A stretch of 64,000 bases of DNA, taken from contig VTPC01091064.1 in assembly GCA_011009095.1 (NCBI GenBank), positions 1 through 64,000 on the forward strand, in the 5' to 3' direction. Both the position numbers and the translations under genes were made by a program. Shown here piece after piece: positions 33,734 through 45,653 of the stretch. The stretch's first letter is position 1. Each line of letters starts with the position of its first letter. The stretch is from Ignelater luminosus. Its lineage: Eukaryota > Arthropoda > Insecta > Coleoptera > Elateridae. A model generated the notes under the pieces. That model ran no database searches, was not told the DNA's origin, and worked only from the letters and a program-made list of their open reading frames with translations.

Positions 33734-36058
33734 TCAAAAATATTTGGCACAAATGTCTCTTAAGTCTTCAATAGCTTCTCTGTTCCTTTCTTTGTATATG
33801 GGATCACGATCATACATTTCAGCAACAAAATCTCTTCTATCTTCTAAGAAGATCTGTCTCATCTTTGCTTCATCTGCTGTATAATCTGCCATGAGTTCTG
33901 GATTTGTTACACAGATATGATAATAAATGACAGTTTGACCTACAGCTTGTGGGCGCATGTATTCAATGCTCTTCCTAAAAACATCACGTGAATATATCTT
34001 TTCTGGATCGAATCCATTTATCTCTAACGATCTTGAAAATTCCTTGTAGTATATCTCCAGAATTTCGTCTAGATGATTATGTCTAAATTTGCGATTTGTT
34101 GTCAGATAAATAAATCCTAGTAAATCTTGGGCAGGTGGACAGTATCTCATTAATTGGAAATCAATAAGTTTGGCATCGGTTGGTTTTCCGTCAACTTTTT
34201 GTACTAATATATTGTTAACCCATGGATCACCATGGCATAAAGTATTTCTAAATTCTTCTGAAGGTTTTGCCAATTCATACACTCTTTCATATATTTTTTC
34301 AATTTTCTTCTTAAATTCTCCATTAGAAAGTATAGAACCATCATCAGGAGATAAATCAATTTGATCAGGTATCCCTTCAATTGATATTTTCATTGATATT
34401 CCCCCTTGGTGATTTTCTTTTCTGGTAAAGAAAGATTCTTCCAACCCATCTCTATACTGTTCTTTTAAATAAAATTTAGTTTTTGTCTGTTCACTCATTT
34501 TCTCTTCCAAGATGATGCTCGAAGCATGAAGTTTTGCCATTTGTTTGACAACGATCTCAACTACTTCGAAATCTAATGGTTGTCGGTGGTTCAAAATTCC
34601 ATAATTGCAAATATTGAGATCTTCAAATACCAAAACATCATTTAATCGTGTGAAATAACAAGGAACAGTACATTCATTAATTATAGTCGCTCCAAATTTT
34701 CGTACCATCGGAACAAAATGTCTATAAAAGAAGTTTTCTTTGTAAAATGACCCACAATCATCTGCTATACTCTTTTGGGCTTCTCCCTTTGGGGTGAACT
34801 TAACAAAAAAGTTTAAAGTTTGCGTTTCGTTATTTACATGAATCTTAATTTTTAATTTTTTATGTTCACCAAAAAATCCACTGACTTCTCCTATTGGTAT
34901 CAATTCGTAATTCAATAAACTGCATTTTTGATCTCCAATCTTATTTTTGATTACCCGATAAATATCTTCGAGTGTCAAACCAGGGTTAATAACTATATTT
35001 CTTAAATCTTTCAAATGACTCATTACTGATTGTTTATATTCTTCGTCGTTCTTAAATGTGTTAATAAACAGTTGAGTATCCTCAAAACATTTTTTCTGAA
35101 GTTCTGGTTTGAGATATTGCACTAAACGTATGCAAGTCGTTTGTAATTTTATTAGAGGTAAGATATAATTAATAGAAGCTTCAAAATCTTGTTCGAGTGG
35201 TAAAATGTTTTCTATATTTAAATCTTTTTTATACAAGTTAATCTTCAGGCAGTTGTAATAAAATTCTAACAGTTCATTTAGGTATTCTTTTCTAAACTCC
35301 ATATTCGTTACCATGTAAATAAAGTGTAATACATCATAAATTGGAAGGTTGTAATGCTGTTGATTAAAATTCATAAATTTACATTCCACTGGAATTTCAT
35401 TTTTGCATTTAAATAAAATTGTGTCGTCAGATAGATATCCATGGCACAAAACTTTACGAAATTGGTTCTCTTTATTTATAATTTCCGTTATGATTGTAGT
35501 TAAATTGTGTTTGAATTCTTGATGTGTTAGTTTATCCTCCGGTAATAGATCAATTAAAGAATTTAAAGTTTTGAATAAATAACTTTCTAGAATTTTATTA
35601 GTTTTCTGTAATCTTGGATATTCATCAATCAAATTACATTTTCCAGAATTCTTTTCTTCAAGATAAATACTTTCTGCGTGGCATTTTGCTAAAGTTTTAA
35701 GAACTAATTTTATTTCATCCAAATTGAAACTTTTTAATTGTATTAGAACATTAAATTCTTCTGGAATATATAAATTTCCTTTTTTGAAATAACAAGGAAT
35801 TAAAGTGGAACCAAAACTGGGATATTTTTCTTCTTCTTGATACTCAAGTTGAAAATAATTTATAAATTGTCTAGTTACGAATGTTACCTGATGCTGTTCC
35901 TTGTTTTCTGTTAATATTTGGATTTGTATCGCATTTTCACATGTTTCACTACAATCTAACACGGTTAGATTTTCCATATTTAAATATTTCTTGACCAATA
36001 AAAAAACTTCTGCGGATGTTGGCATTTTTTGCGTTACACTCAATTCACTAATAGGCAA
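33734..36058 (-). CDS. EcKL pseudokinase-kinase fusion, 774 aa
   Basis: An intronless ORF with two EcKL (PF02958) units. Unit 2 (about residues 375-774) looks active: loop SGFFGEHKKLKIKIHV, catalytic loop H609-G-D611-P-W-V-N-N616, metal Asp D633 in LIDFQLMRYCPPAQD. Unit 1 (about 1-374) keeps the fold's landmarks but not its chemistry. The catalytic loop reads H206-G-Y208-L-S-D-D-T213 (Asp to Tyr, Asn to Thr), the metal site reads FMNFNQQHYNLPIYD (Asp to Asn at 230), and the G-rich loop GF(M/F)G(D/E)H is missing, the unit being about 40-50 residues shorter than usual. The frame stays open throughout, which argues for selection on unit 1 as a non-catalytic partner. M1 gives 774 aa; M12 (MPTSAEVF) aligns better with the start of the relative at 26.5-29.0 kb and may be the true start. 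Substrate unknown. Confidence 0.9.
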   Translation of the reverse strand: MPISELSVTQKMPTSAEVFLLVKKYLNMENLTVLDCSETCENAIQIQILTENKEQHQVTFVTRQFINYFQLEYQEEEKYPSFGSTLIPCYFKKGNLYIPEEFNVLIQLKSFNLDEIKLVLKTLAKCHAESIYLEEKNSGKCNLIDEYPRLQKTNKILESYLFKTLNSLIDLLPEDKLTHQEFKHNLTTIITEIINKENQFRKVLCHGYLSDDTILFKCKNEIPVECKFMNFNQQHYNLPIYDVLHFIYMVTNMEFRKEYLNELLEFYYNCLKINLYKKDLNIENILPLEQDFEASINYILPLIKLQTTCIRLVQYLKPELQKKCFEDTQLFINTFKNDEEYKQSVMSHLKDLRNIVINPGLTLEDIYRVIKNKIGDQKCSLLNYELIPIGEVSGFFGEHKKLKIKIHVNNETQTLNFFVKFTPKGEAQKSIADDCGSFYKENFFYRHFVPMVRKFGATIINECTVPCYFTRLNDVLVFEDLNICNYGILNHRQPLDFEVVEIVVKQMAKLHASSIILEEKMSEQTKTKFYLKEQYRDGLEESFFTRKENHQGGISMKISIEGIPDQIDLSPDDGSILSNGEFKKKIEKIYERVYELAKPSEEFRNTLCHGDPWVNNILVQKVDGKPTDAKLIDFQLMRYCPPAQDLLGFIYLTTNRKFRHNHLDEILEIYYKEFSRSLEINGFDPEKIYSRDVFRKSIEYMRPQAVGQTVIYYHICVTNPELMADYTADEAKMRQIFLEDRRDFVAEMYDRDPIYKERNREAIEDLRDICAKYF

Positions 36059-36059
36059 G

Positions 36060-37165
36060 TTACTTTTACGTTTGAAGTCTGTTCTTTTCTATTTTATCAT
36101 TGTGAGATTAGTTTTATTATAGAAACCATGAGTGCGTAATATTGTGTAATAACTGGCACTTGAAGTCAAGGTCAAAAATGAATTGTTGGTTGCCTATGTT
36201 ATATAATAGGGCAACCTACGGAATTTATCTCGATATTTATATATTTAGAAGTATACATGTGTTCTAAGAGATTATTTTTCATTTGATTAAACCGTGCGAA
36301 ATTCTGATGCAATACTTTTTATATGGTGACAAAAATTAAAATTTCTAGGAAATCTGAAACTTGGAAAATTTTTATAACACTACTAAGAATGTCAATTGGT
36401 GGTGTAATATTAAAATCGTTGTACTACCATACTATAGATATTTTTTGTTGGCTACGATTTAACAATTTTAGAATTTTTTATTGAGCACAATAAAATATTT
36501 GTGTGTCTATAGTGTGGAGGAAAAAATAATATCTAAAAATTTCTTTATCCTGATCTTTTACTTTAATTAAATACCTTATTTGGATTAAACAGCCGTTAGG
36601 CCATTTTTGAGATGAATTCTATAATCTATTACTCTATACATATACCGGATGACTCTTAAGAATGCGTTGATACTTTAAAGGCGTAATCTAGAGGTCATGC
36701 CAAAAAGACCAAAAAAGTTTATATGAACGTATATTTAAAAGTTCACGTTTCCATGATATAGGGTGCCAAAGCTAACTAAAGATAATTCTCTACACTTATC
36801 TACCGGAGAAAGTTTTCCTTCTACTTTATTGCGATGAACGCTCATTCGGTTGGTGGCGGGTATGTGAGGGGATGTTCAGCTTCGGCATCCTTAATCAAAT
36901 GATGTACCTTAGGATATAAGTTCATCTAAACTTTTCTTATCCTTATGGCCTCTAGAACGCTACATCTAAGAAGCTATTATAAAGACACAAAAACACCACT
37001 AAACTGATTTTTAATTTAGTCAACTTTTTTCTAATTTAACTAACTTTGAGCTCTTTATGATTTGCAAGATCCGTTTAGTGTAATTACCAACTTAAAACAT
37101 ATTCTGCATACTACTTACTGTTGAAATGGGAAGAATCATAGCCATCCGTTTGGCATGCGTTCAAG
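36060..37165. other. Upstream flank, non-coding
   Basis: No gene recognised. The promoter of the minus-strand EcKL is presumably in the first few hundred bases, but no clear TATA/Inr pair is visible. Confidence 0.45.
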
Positions 37166-37169
37166 CTTT

Positions 37170-37640
37170 GCCTTTTAGCTCCCACAGTGACTAACAGTTG
37201 GGCTTTACCCTCAACTGAGTGGCTATCTATCGAGCTTTGCATCTACCAAACCACTTACGGTAACTTACAATGAGGTTTTACTTTCCATCATCCCACCCAC
37301 GGAGCTTCACTTTCCACCAACCTCTTTTACATGACTAACCTTTGAGCATCGCCCTCTATTACCTATGATGGCTAAGAGTCTAGTTCCAGGTTACCTACAG
37401 TGATTATCTATCAGGTTTTACCTTGACCAAGTGGCTTACGGTGACAAACAATAAAGCTTCGCTCTCCATCATCCCACCTACGGTGGCTATTACCCACCAA
37501 CTTTATACTACCTACAGTTGGGATTTACCTTCCTCAGGTCATCTAGAGTGGTTATCGGTTGGTTCTTGATTGGTTTTTGACCTCTGTCATCCCACACGTG
37601 GTGGGTGCCGGTCCAACAAGCCACCTACGGCGGTTAAAAT
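37170..37640. repeat. Second patch of the 42-bp minisatellite
   Basis: About eleven degenerate units of the repeat at 2.96-4.1 kb: for example CAGTGACTAACAGTTGGGCT then TTACCCTCAACTGAG, and CCAAACCACTTACGGTAACT then TACAATGAGGTTTTACTTTC. Orientation is the same as in the first patch. Confidence 0.75.
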
Positions 37641-37644
37641 ATTA

Positions 37645-40600
37645 AATACCACCTCAGGAGATCATATATAATTTCTGATAGCATATTTTGCATTATTACT
37701 TTTGTTAATAATAGCAGAAAATATGAAAAATTGAAAAATTTTATCCTATTTTATCTTAATTCTAAGAGGGCCAATGGCTTTTCTCTCTTCTAGCTGTATC
37801 TTTTGTCATGAATTTATCTTATAAGCCATTATAACAAAAGGAAAAAATATCAACCATGAGAAAAAAAATTGTTTATAAACATCACCTCGAAATAGCATTT
37901 AAGTCTTCCAGTAAGACTTCTTACCATTTACTTTTCTACCAGATCAATCTTTTAAATCATCGACCAAAGGTAACTTTTGACCACATTAATTTCTGCCGTT
38001 GTTTTTTTTTAAAACTGTCTCTTCTTTCTACACACATCTTGGATAATTTTCAATAACAAAGGTTTGTCTAAAAATATCAAAAGATATGGACGTAATAAAA
38101 CTTCTCTGAACTCTAATCCTATCTCAAGAAGTACTACCACACAAAAAATAATGAAGATGTCAAATGCTGTATACCGCGATATTGATAATCGAAATAAAGA
38201 TCACATTCCAAAAGATCTTTTAGGAAAGAATTTAGCGAATTGAGTTTAAAGCCTAAAACAAAAGTAGTGTAATGTCATAAAAGCACAGCCGCAAAAGTCA
38301 TCTGGAGATGATTTCTTTCCAACAGAATAGCGATTGTTGCGCGTCTATTTCAAGTCAATGGTCAATTTTGGTCAGTTTTGGCCATAGTGTATAGATTAAG
38401 TCTTACACAGGACGCCTTTTATTGTAAATATAAAGAATGTCTGATGGTGAAAAAGAAGAGCGGTACTCCCAAATTGCACTTACTATTTTTGAATTTTCTT
38501 GATAGTTTTGTAACTGTTCTGAATGAACTGGTTTTCATTTTTTCTTATTTCATATACAGCACGTTCAAGATAAAATGAGATACATGGGGATATTGGAAAT
38601 GGTAATAGATAGAGATTGGTCAAATGGGGAAAAAGTTGCGTATTTACGTACTCATTTATAATGGGTAATGGGGACTTCAAAAATGACCTTAAGACATTCT
38701 GGGCCTACTAAGTTTTACGCAATCGTATCGAACTTTTGCTTTTCTTATGGGTGACATATTGGATTTTTACATTTTTGTAATCGTCACGAAAAGAGCTTTT
38801 CAAGTAAGTACAACATCCCTATGTTCAGTAAAAAAATGACCACTAATAGCGACATTGCAATTTGACTGAAGTAGGCGTTGATTTAAAAAATTGCTTAAAC
38901 AATAGCAAGTTTGTTTAGGCAATAAGACGACATTCAGTTGTTGAGAAATCCTTTTGCAAACGGTATTGCATTATAACAAGTCGATAAAACGGCGGAAAGT
39001 TCCAAACTTGTCGATGTTTACGCTGAGTATTCTAATGAGAATGGGAAAAAGTGCCAAAATTCTGTTTTACTAAGGGCATTTTACTATTTTCTACGACGCC
39101 TTAGGAAAAGTCAAACAAATGAACATTGAGTGATCCTGATGAATATTCTCCAAATTGAGGCAGCTAGTTTTGGGAGAGGTCTCTTAAGTGCTGCCTTCTT
39201 CTCTTAAAGAAGAGATGTTAAGGAGTCTATTGGTATACTACCACCAACAACATTACGAGAATACTCTTAAAAATCCTCAGTCACTCAAAATTTCAAAATC
39301 AAGTATGACTATCAAATTGTTATACAAGGTTTTGGTACCCAAAACAAATGAGGCTGCTTACGTCAGAGCAAAAGCTCCGTATGAATGACATTTTTCAAGA
39401 AAATCTAACCACTCGCTCTACAAAATGATCAAAATTTACTTTTGCGAATTGTCGCAGGAAATGAGACATGGTGTATCGCTTCAATGCAGTGGGTTTACAA
39501 GGATTCCTCATTATCGAATATGGTTACAATTGCAATCTTGTGCTAGAAATTGATTGCAATGACTTCCTTGGAATGAGGAAGAAGTCTTGGTGCAGAAAGG
39601 GACTACAATTAAGGCTGAAGCCTATGATGATACAATTCAGAATTTGAAGAAAGTCTTAGATATGACAAATTCATTATTGAAAAATGTGGATTCACTCAGC
39701 TGCGACATCTACCTTGTAGTTCAGATTTGTTTAAAAAGATAAAAAGAGAATCTTAGAAAAAAGTTTCTTTTGGATAATAAACTGAGAAATGTTATATCTT
39801 TAATCCTTGCCAAAAGAACTTTTCTATGTGAAAGTGTTGAAATAAGGATGTAAGTGACGAAGGTAAATTATTCATAAAAATAATTTTTTAAATGCTCTAA
39901 TGGTTGAATAGATTACATAAAAGTTGCCTTCGTAATTAAATTATAAGAACACAAAAATAATGTTATGGAAAATTAAAAATAATAGAAGGGAAAATACAAA
40001 ATTATGTTTATTTAGTATAATCAAATATTTTCTCCCTCTTGTTTTGGCAGTTTATAAATGTTTAGATTAACATCATCTACAGTTTTTATTTACAATTCGG
40101 CAATAAGTTTCGTAACATTTGCTTTTTAATTTTTTAAATACTTGCAGGTATTTACTTTATATTTTACTTCCTTCCACAGTGTAACTCTGTAGTTTTATGG
40201 TTCTTGTAGAATCATTTATTCTTCCCTCGAAAGCTATTTGGGGTTATACAATTTACAATGTTATCAAGCTTAAGGGTTATATTTATTATAATCCCGACAC
40301 AAATCACAATTTTGTGATTTAATGATCCTGTTGTTTCAAGTTCAAATTGTTTGTTCAGGATGCTTTGATATCTGGACTAGAATTCTCAACAAAGCGTTTT
40401 ATTGTTTGTTATGAATAAAATAGCAGCAGTGCCTTAGTAATTTCCTATATTGATTCAGAATAGTACCCATTTTATGAAAACTTTAAACATACAGGATGAT
40501 AACCTACATTTTCCCAACAATCTTGTAAACTGTAAGAGATACAAAGTAGATTAAATTAGAAAAAGGTTAACTTTGTTTTAGGGGTTTAATTAGTTGGTGT

Positions 40601-41325
40601 ATTTGTAGCAGTTCAGTCTCCTGTTAACAAAAAGTTCTAAATAATTAGTTCAATATAATTTTTATTGAAGGCGCCTCGTACATTACGTGAGTCGAAATAT
40701 AATTGTATAAGAAGATATTAAGTAATTCTCTAAAATTAAGTCTTTTAATTTTTGAATGAGACTCCCGTGGAGGAGGATTTATTCAATTTTTACTTCCATT
40801 TCTTCTTACAGCCTGTCAGTTTAGGGTAAGTTATATAAAGGAAATAGTTGTAAATACCTACTTTCGTTGCTAATATTCCCGTTGTTTGCAACTAAATTTT
40901 AGGTGTTTAGAAGAGGGTCAATCAAGATTTAAATACACTTAAAAGGAGCTATCCATCTACACTTCTTTCCAATTTTCGGGAGCTAAGTACAGAGACGAGG
41001 TAACTCCAAACGGGGTTCATCCATGAAACCACGGTAGTCCAACAGATAAGTTTATCGATAGTACAAATTCCTGTTTGAAATAAACTAGAAAAACCAAACA
41101 TCTTCTTTAGTACATCTTTATCATCAATTAGGTGGTAATTATTCTGTAATAAACCGCTTGGTATACGTAGTCCGGTTTTGTAAACTCTTTGGTAGCAGTT
41201 GCCGCTTTAGAGTACCTGGTAAACCATAATTGTCGGTAGCGTATCTTAAGGTATTGCCTTTCCTCGAACCATATACTAAAACCAGTAAATTATTATTATT
41301 TGCTAGTAAGCACTAAATTACAAAA
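37645..41325. other. AT-rich non-coding DNA with vague coding relics
   Basis: No supported gene. Around 39,190-39,700 some + strand pieces (for example LLLRIVAGNETWC) faintly recall a mariner transposase, too weak to call. Confidence 0.4.
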
Positions 41326-41329
41326 ATAA

Positions 41330-42170
41330 TTGCAGTCTTACCTGCACTTAGCTGGATTACTACACCCTGCTCTTCTTTTTTATCTTTATCTCATCTTTTC
41401 CAACTCTTTCTCTCTCTTCTATCCCTTTGGCTATTTCTTTTCTGGTCTTCCTCACACACTTACTTATTCTCATTCTTCTCATCGTTGCTTTTCGGTTTCC
41501 TTTTTCTTTTTTAGTTACATTCTTCTTTTTTTTTCAATAGTGTAACACCGCGAATGATCTTTACGAACAGGGCATCAATCCAAGATTATGGCGTTTTACA
41601 TCTTAATTTTTTGAAAAACTTCACAATTTACTAGATTTATTGTTATTGAGTAAGAGCGATTTCCCAAGCAAAACAATAATAATCAAATTTAACCAAAAAC
41701 ATTTGTCTGTTATTTTTCTCTCTCTTTTGTTAGCTCTTGTTACTTTTGTTCGTTTATGTCATTTCTGATTGACTTTTCTATTATCTCACTAGTTTTCTTT
41801 TCTCTCCTTTTTTTGCCTCACTAATCTTCAGTCTCTATTGTTTCAATTTTGCTTACAATTCTTTCTTTGCAGTTTTTCTTTGTTTCTCTGTTATTATCTA
41901 CATCTTTTCTCTCATATTTTGTCTTCTTTCCTGTATACTGTTTTAGTGATGCAATTTTTTAAATTTTATTTACATTGTTTCAGGGTCTTTTTCTTTTTTT
42001 CCTTTTGTATATTTTATTTCTTTTTGTCAACTCAATATATAAATTATTTGCATCCAATTTCCGTTTTCCGTCGCTTTTTCTTACTTTGTTGTTTTTTGCT
42101 TTCATGCCTTTATGTTCACCAACGGTACATCCGTGAGACCACTAAGTTTTCTCCATTCTAAATCTTTCTG
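41330..42170. repeat. Polypyrimidine tract, + strand
   Basis: Over about 840 bases the + strand is dominated by T and C (runs such as TCTCTCTTCTATCCCTTTGG and TTTTCTCTCCTTTTTTTGCC), interrupted at about 41,540-41,700 by ordinary sequence. The open frames in it (for example 41,838-42,161) are Phe/Leu/Ser/Cys-rich by-products of the composition. Confidence 0.6.
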
Positions 42171-42179
42171 TCTGTCGTT

Positions 42180-45100
42180 GATGTCAACAGTTGTAATAAC
42201 ACTGATATAGTAGTGTCGAAACACGAAAGAAGAACGAAGAAACTACGTTGATGACAAGATTGAGTGGTAACTTTAATGATTCAAGAATAGAAAAGAAAAA
42301 GTGTTTCAACAAGTGAACTACACCAAAACGAGGTTGCAAAATGAAAATCATTTAAGGTACGAACAAGGTGAAAGAATCGAAATCTTTTAAGGTCTATATG
42401 AATCTGTGGTAAAGGTAACTCCAATTGTCCCAATCTGATTGAGATGCGTGAAAGAGAAAGATACTTTGACTTATAAACATAGCCAAAGTGACAAAATGAA
42501 AATTATTGACTATTTTAGTACATTTTGGAAAACAGTAACCTCAGTGATCTACAGAAGATAAATAGAATAAGAAACAAAATGGTAAAAGAAAGAGACAGAG
42601 CTAGCCAAAGGATGCCAAGGATGTTTAACATTTACTTAGTGAAACATTACACTCATAAAGCATTGCGCAATGCTAACTGTAAGCGAAAGCACTTCAACAA
42701 CCACGCAATCTTCTAGCACAAATGGAAGGGTATGATCATTTTGAAAGTAAGCAGAATTGTCTGCGTTGGAACAATGAGTCGAACCACAGATTTTTAAAAA
42801 GTGAGTTACCTGCTTAGAGGAGACCATTTCCCTTATTTCCAAGTTGTTCATAAACTTTAAATCTTCAATATTAACAGTCACTGGGTATTTCACGACTACT
42901 CGTGCTATAATTGGCATTACAGGAGAAATCCTTGAAAATTTAACTTGAGGATGCTCTGAATTTCTTCATTTCTGAGATATAGAGTGCTTGATCTTCAAGA
43001 GCAAAAAGGAAACTCAGATCAGTATGGAAGAAGGAAATGCAGGAAAGTGCTCCAGTACAGATAGTGACTGAAGTTATTGATGCTTGGAATTCTTTTTGGT
43101 GGCTTGATAAATGATATTGTGTGTGATGGTCAATGATTCAAAACATGTGGCAAGTTTCTTGGAAATAAGGATCTATATACGTTCAATTTTGCTACAGATA
43201 TAAAAAACAATTCATTAGAAACCGTCTTTTCATATTATTTAAATTTGGTACCGTTGACCAAGCTTGCCGTAGGTGCATACATCGATATACTTCAGAAATT
43301 ATTAAAATTACTAATTATAAAAATTAGTAATTAAAAAACTCAATACAAAATCTTTCCAAAGACACATCTGTTAAAATTCCGTCTATTTGGAATTATTTCA
43401 GTATTCGATATGTGTACAGTGTGCCTTATTTTCGATTATTATAACTTATAAGAGATGAGGTTTGCACCGTACTAGCCTAACTTTTCAAGCTAAATTTATT
43501 AGCTAAAACAAAGTTTCATGTTTTATTAGCAGAGAATCTAATTTTAAAGAAATTAAAATTCTGCTTCTAACGTAAAATCATGGATAGCGGTGGAATTTTC
43601 TCTACTAATGATCCTACGAAAATTCGTGGTAACCGTTTTTGTTATTATTTCAACACAAAAAGTGAACACTGGAGAAACTGAAAAATTTCAAATTTTTATC
43701 TTTCGTTTTCACCAATGAATTTAGCTTGTGATGTTAGACCAGTATGGTGCAAACCCCATTACTGTATCTCTTATAATAACCAAGATACCATATGAATACC
43801 ACGAAAATAGGGCACACTGTAGATACATTAATTTAATTTTTAAAATAATAAAATATTACCCTATTTCAGTATATAACAAATATTTTTTTAAACGAATTGT
43901 ATGTTCAAGAAAAACAATGGCGGCAACAAAAAAATTAGTTTAGGAAGAATACCTTGAAAAACAAAGCTCCTTTCTTTGTTTATAAAGACAGGGTCCTTAC
44001 TTTCCGTAATTAATCTCCCTTCTCTTTGTAATCGAAATTTTACATTGCGTTATTTTATGCTGTAACATTTTCCTTTTTTATTTTAAAAATCCATCAAGAA
44101 AAATTGAACAACCCAGTAACCGTCTAATTTAAAATTGATGTTTGCTGTCTTGTTAAGAATTTTCATAATTCATTTGGTATTCAGGAAAAAAAATGTTGAG
44201 TTAATGAATGATATCAAGGAAATTGCACGTAGATGCCGTATATTACTTTATAAATATTTAACATCTTTCTGACAGAGTAGTATGTAAAATTTGCAATTTA
44301 TTTGCTTAATGCGTTTTCTGTATTAAGTCTAACGAGATGAAAGGAAAATTTGTTTTGATTTTGAAAGCTGTTGCTCTGTAATTGAAATTGAAGTTCTTTG
44401 AATAAAATTTCAGCAGAAAAATCATGAAAAAAGAACGGAAATAGAGATTTATAGAACATGTAAACTTCCAGCAAATTCTGTTTTCTCGCGTGTTCTGAAA
44501 AATTTAAAAAATATCATTGGTAATGAAATTGGGCTTTCTTTACACAGAAGTTTCAGTTTAAGAAAAATAAAATTTTTTTAAATATTTAGCAGCATTCTAA
44601 AAGTTATTTCTTGTCTTATTTTGTGTCTGATAATTTAAATTCCATTTTTACATTACATATAACTGCTTCGATGTCATCTTTCAAATATAATGGTAGCACG
44701 ACCATACCTCTTGGGAACTAAAATGAATTTAGATCTCGTGCAATGTTGGGTCTTAATCATCATAATTTTATAAAACATTCAAAACTTGGCACTGAATAGC
44801 AAGATTGCAAATTTAATAAATAAATAATAAAATAAGCTCCATTACATATCATATACGGCATTGTTGAATTTCAAATCGTAAATGTAGCACTCCTTGTTAA
44901 CCCTAAATCATCATAAAAGCAAACTAAAAGTATATTGGCATACTGCAAAGACAGTTTACAATTAACAAGGTTAACGAGATTTCCAGTTGTACATATAAAA
45001 ATGCTGTTTTCAGTTTTTCATACAAGGCGTCTTATTTGGTGATAGTCTATCACTGATAAAACTTGATCACAAAGATTTTAGAAATATGGCTGCTTTTCAG

Positions 45101-45650
45101 AAATTCACAAAGTGTTAGCATAAACGTTTTTTAGAATAAAGCAAAAATAAAAAATTGTACATTTGATGTCTACTTCTTCTACACTATATGATTTTTAATT
45201 TCTCAATAAAAAGAAAAATTTAGCACATAAGATTAACGCTGTTAACCTGACTTTAATATCCATAGAATTCATCCTGTGTCTATCTAAACTACTTTTAAAT
45301 CATGCTTCTAATATTTGTTTCAACGCCATTTGATACTTTAATCTATTGTTGCGGTTATACTTAGTGATAAATAGACTTCGAATATTAGTTATAGATTAAA
45401 GTCGGAAGTTGCCCTTCTTAAGTCCAATTCTTGGATTTCTTAATTTTCTTAACTAAATAATGAGTGAACTATGTATCACACCTGATCATCATTGATTTTT
45501 AAGAAAGAGGTAATGAACCCAACAAAGAATTCTACCTGACAAATAACTGTATTTGTCTATTGTCTTTATAATTAACGTGGCAACAAATTTGTGTTTAAAA
45601 GTTACCTGTAGGTAGATGTTTATGCAATAAACAACACACATACGAGTACA
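42180..45650. other. AT-rich non-coding DNA
   Basis: No gene or transposon recognised. A hairpin lies at 43,306-43,332 (AATTACTAATT and its reverse complement around a 5-base loop). The 93-residue minus frame at 42,636-42,917 matches nothing I know. Confidence 0.4.
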
Positions 45651-45653
45651 ACA

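Noticed and set aside
36841-36885. Possible next cyclase exon (HSVGGG-like reading around CATTCGGTTGGTGG)
   Set aside because: The flanking residues do not match the RIGIHSGSV block and there is no suitable splice site.
39190-39760. Possible mariner relic (IVAGNETWC)
   Set aside because: Only one short motif-like match; the rest does not align with the family.
41838-42161. 107-residue Phe/Ser/Leu-rich frame that looks like membrane helices
   Set aside because: A by-product of the polypyrimidine composition; no conserved motif.
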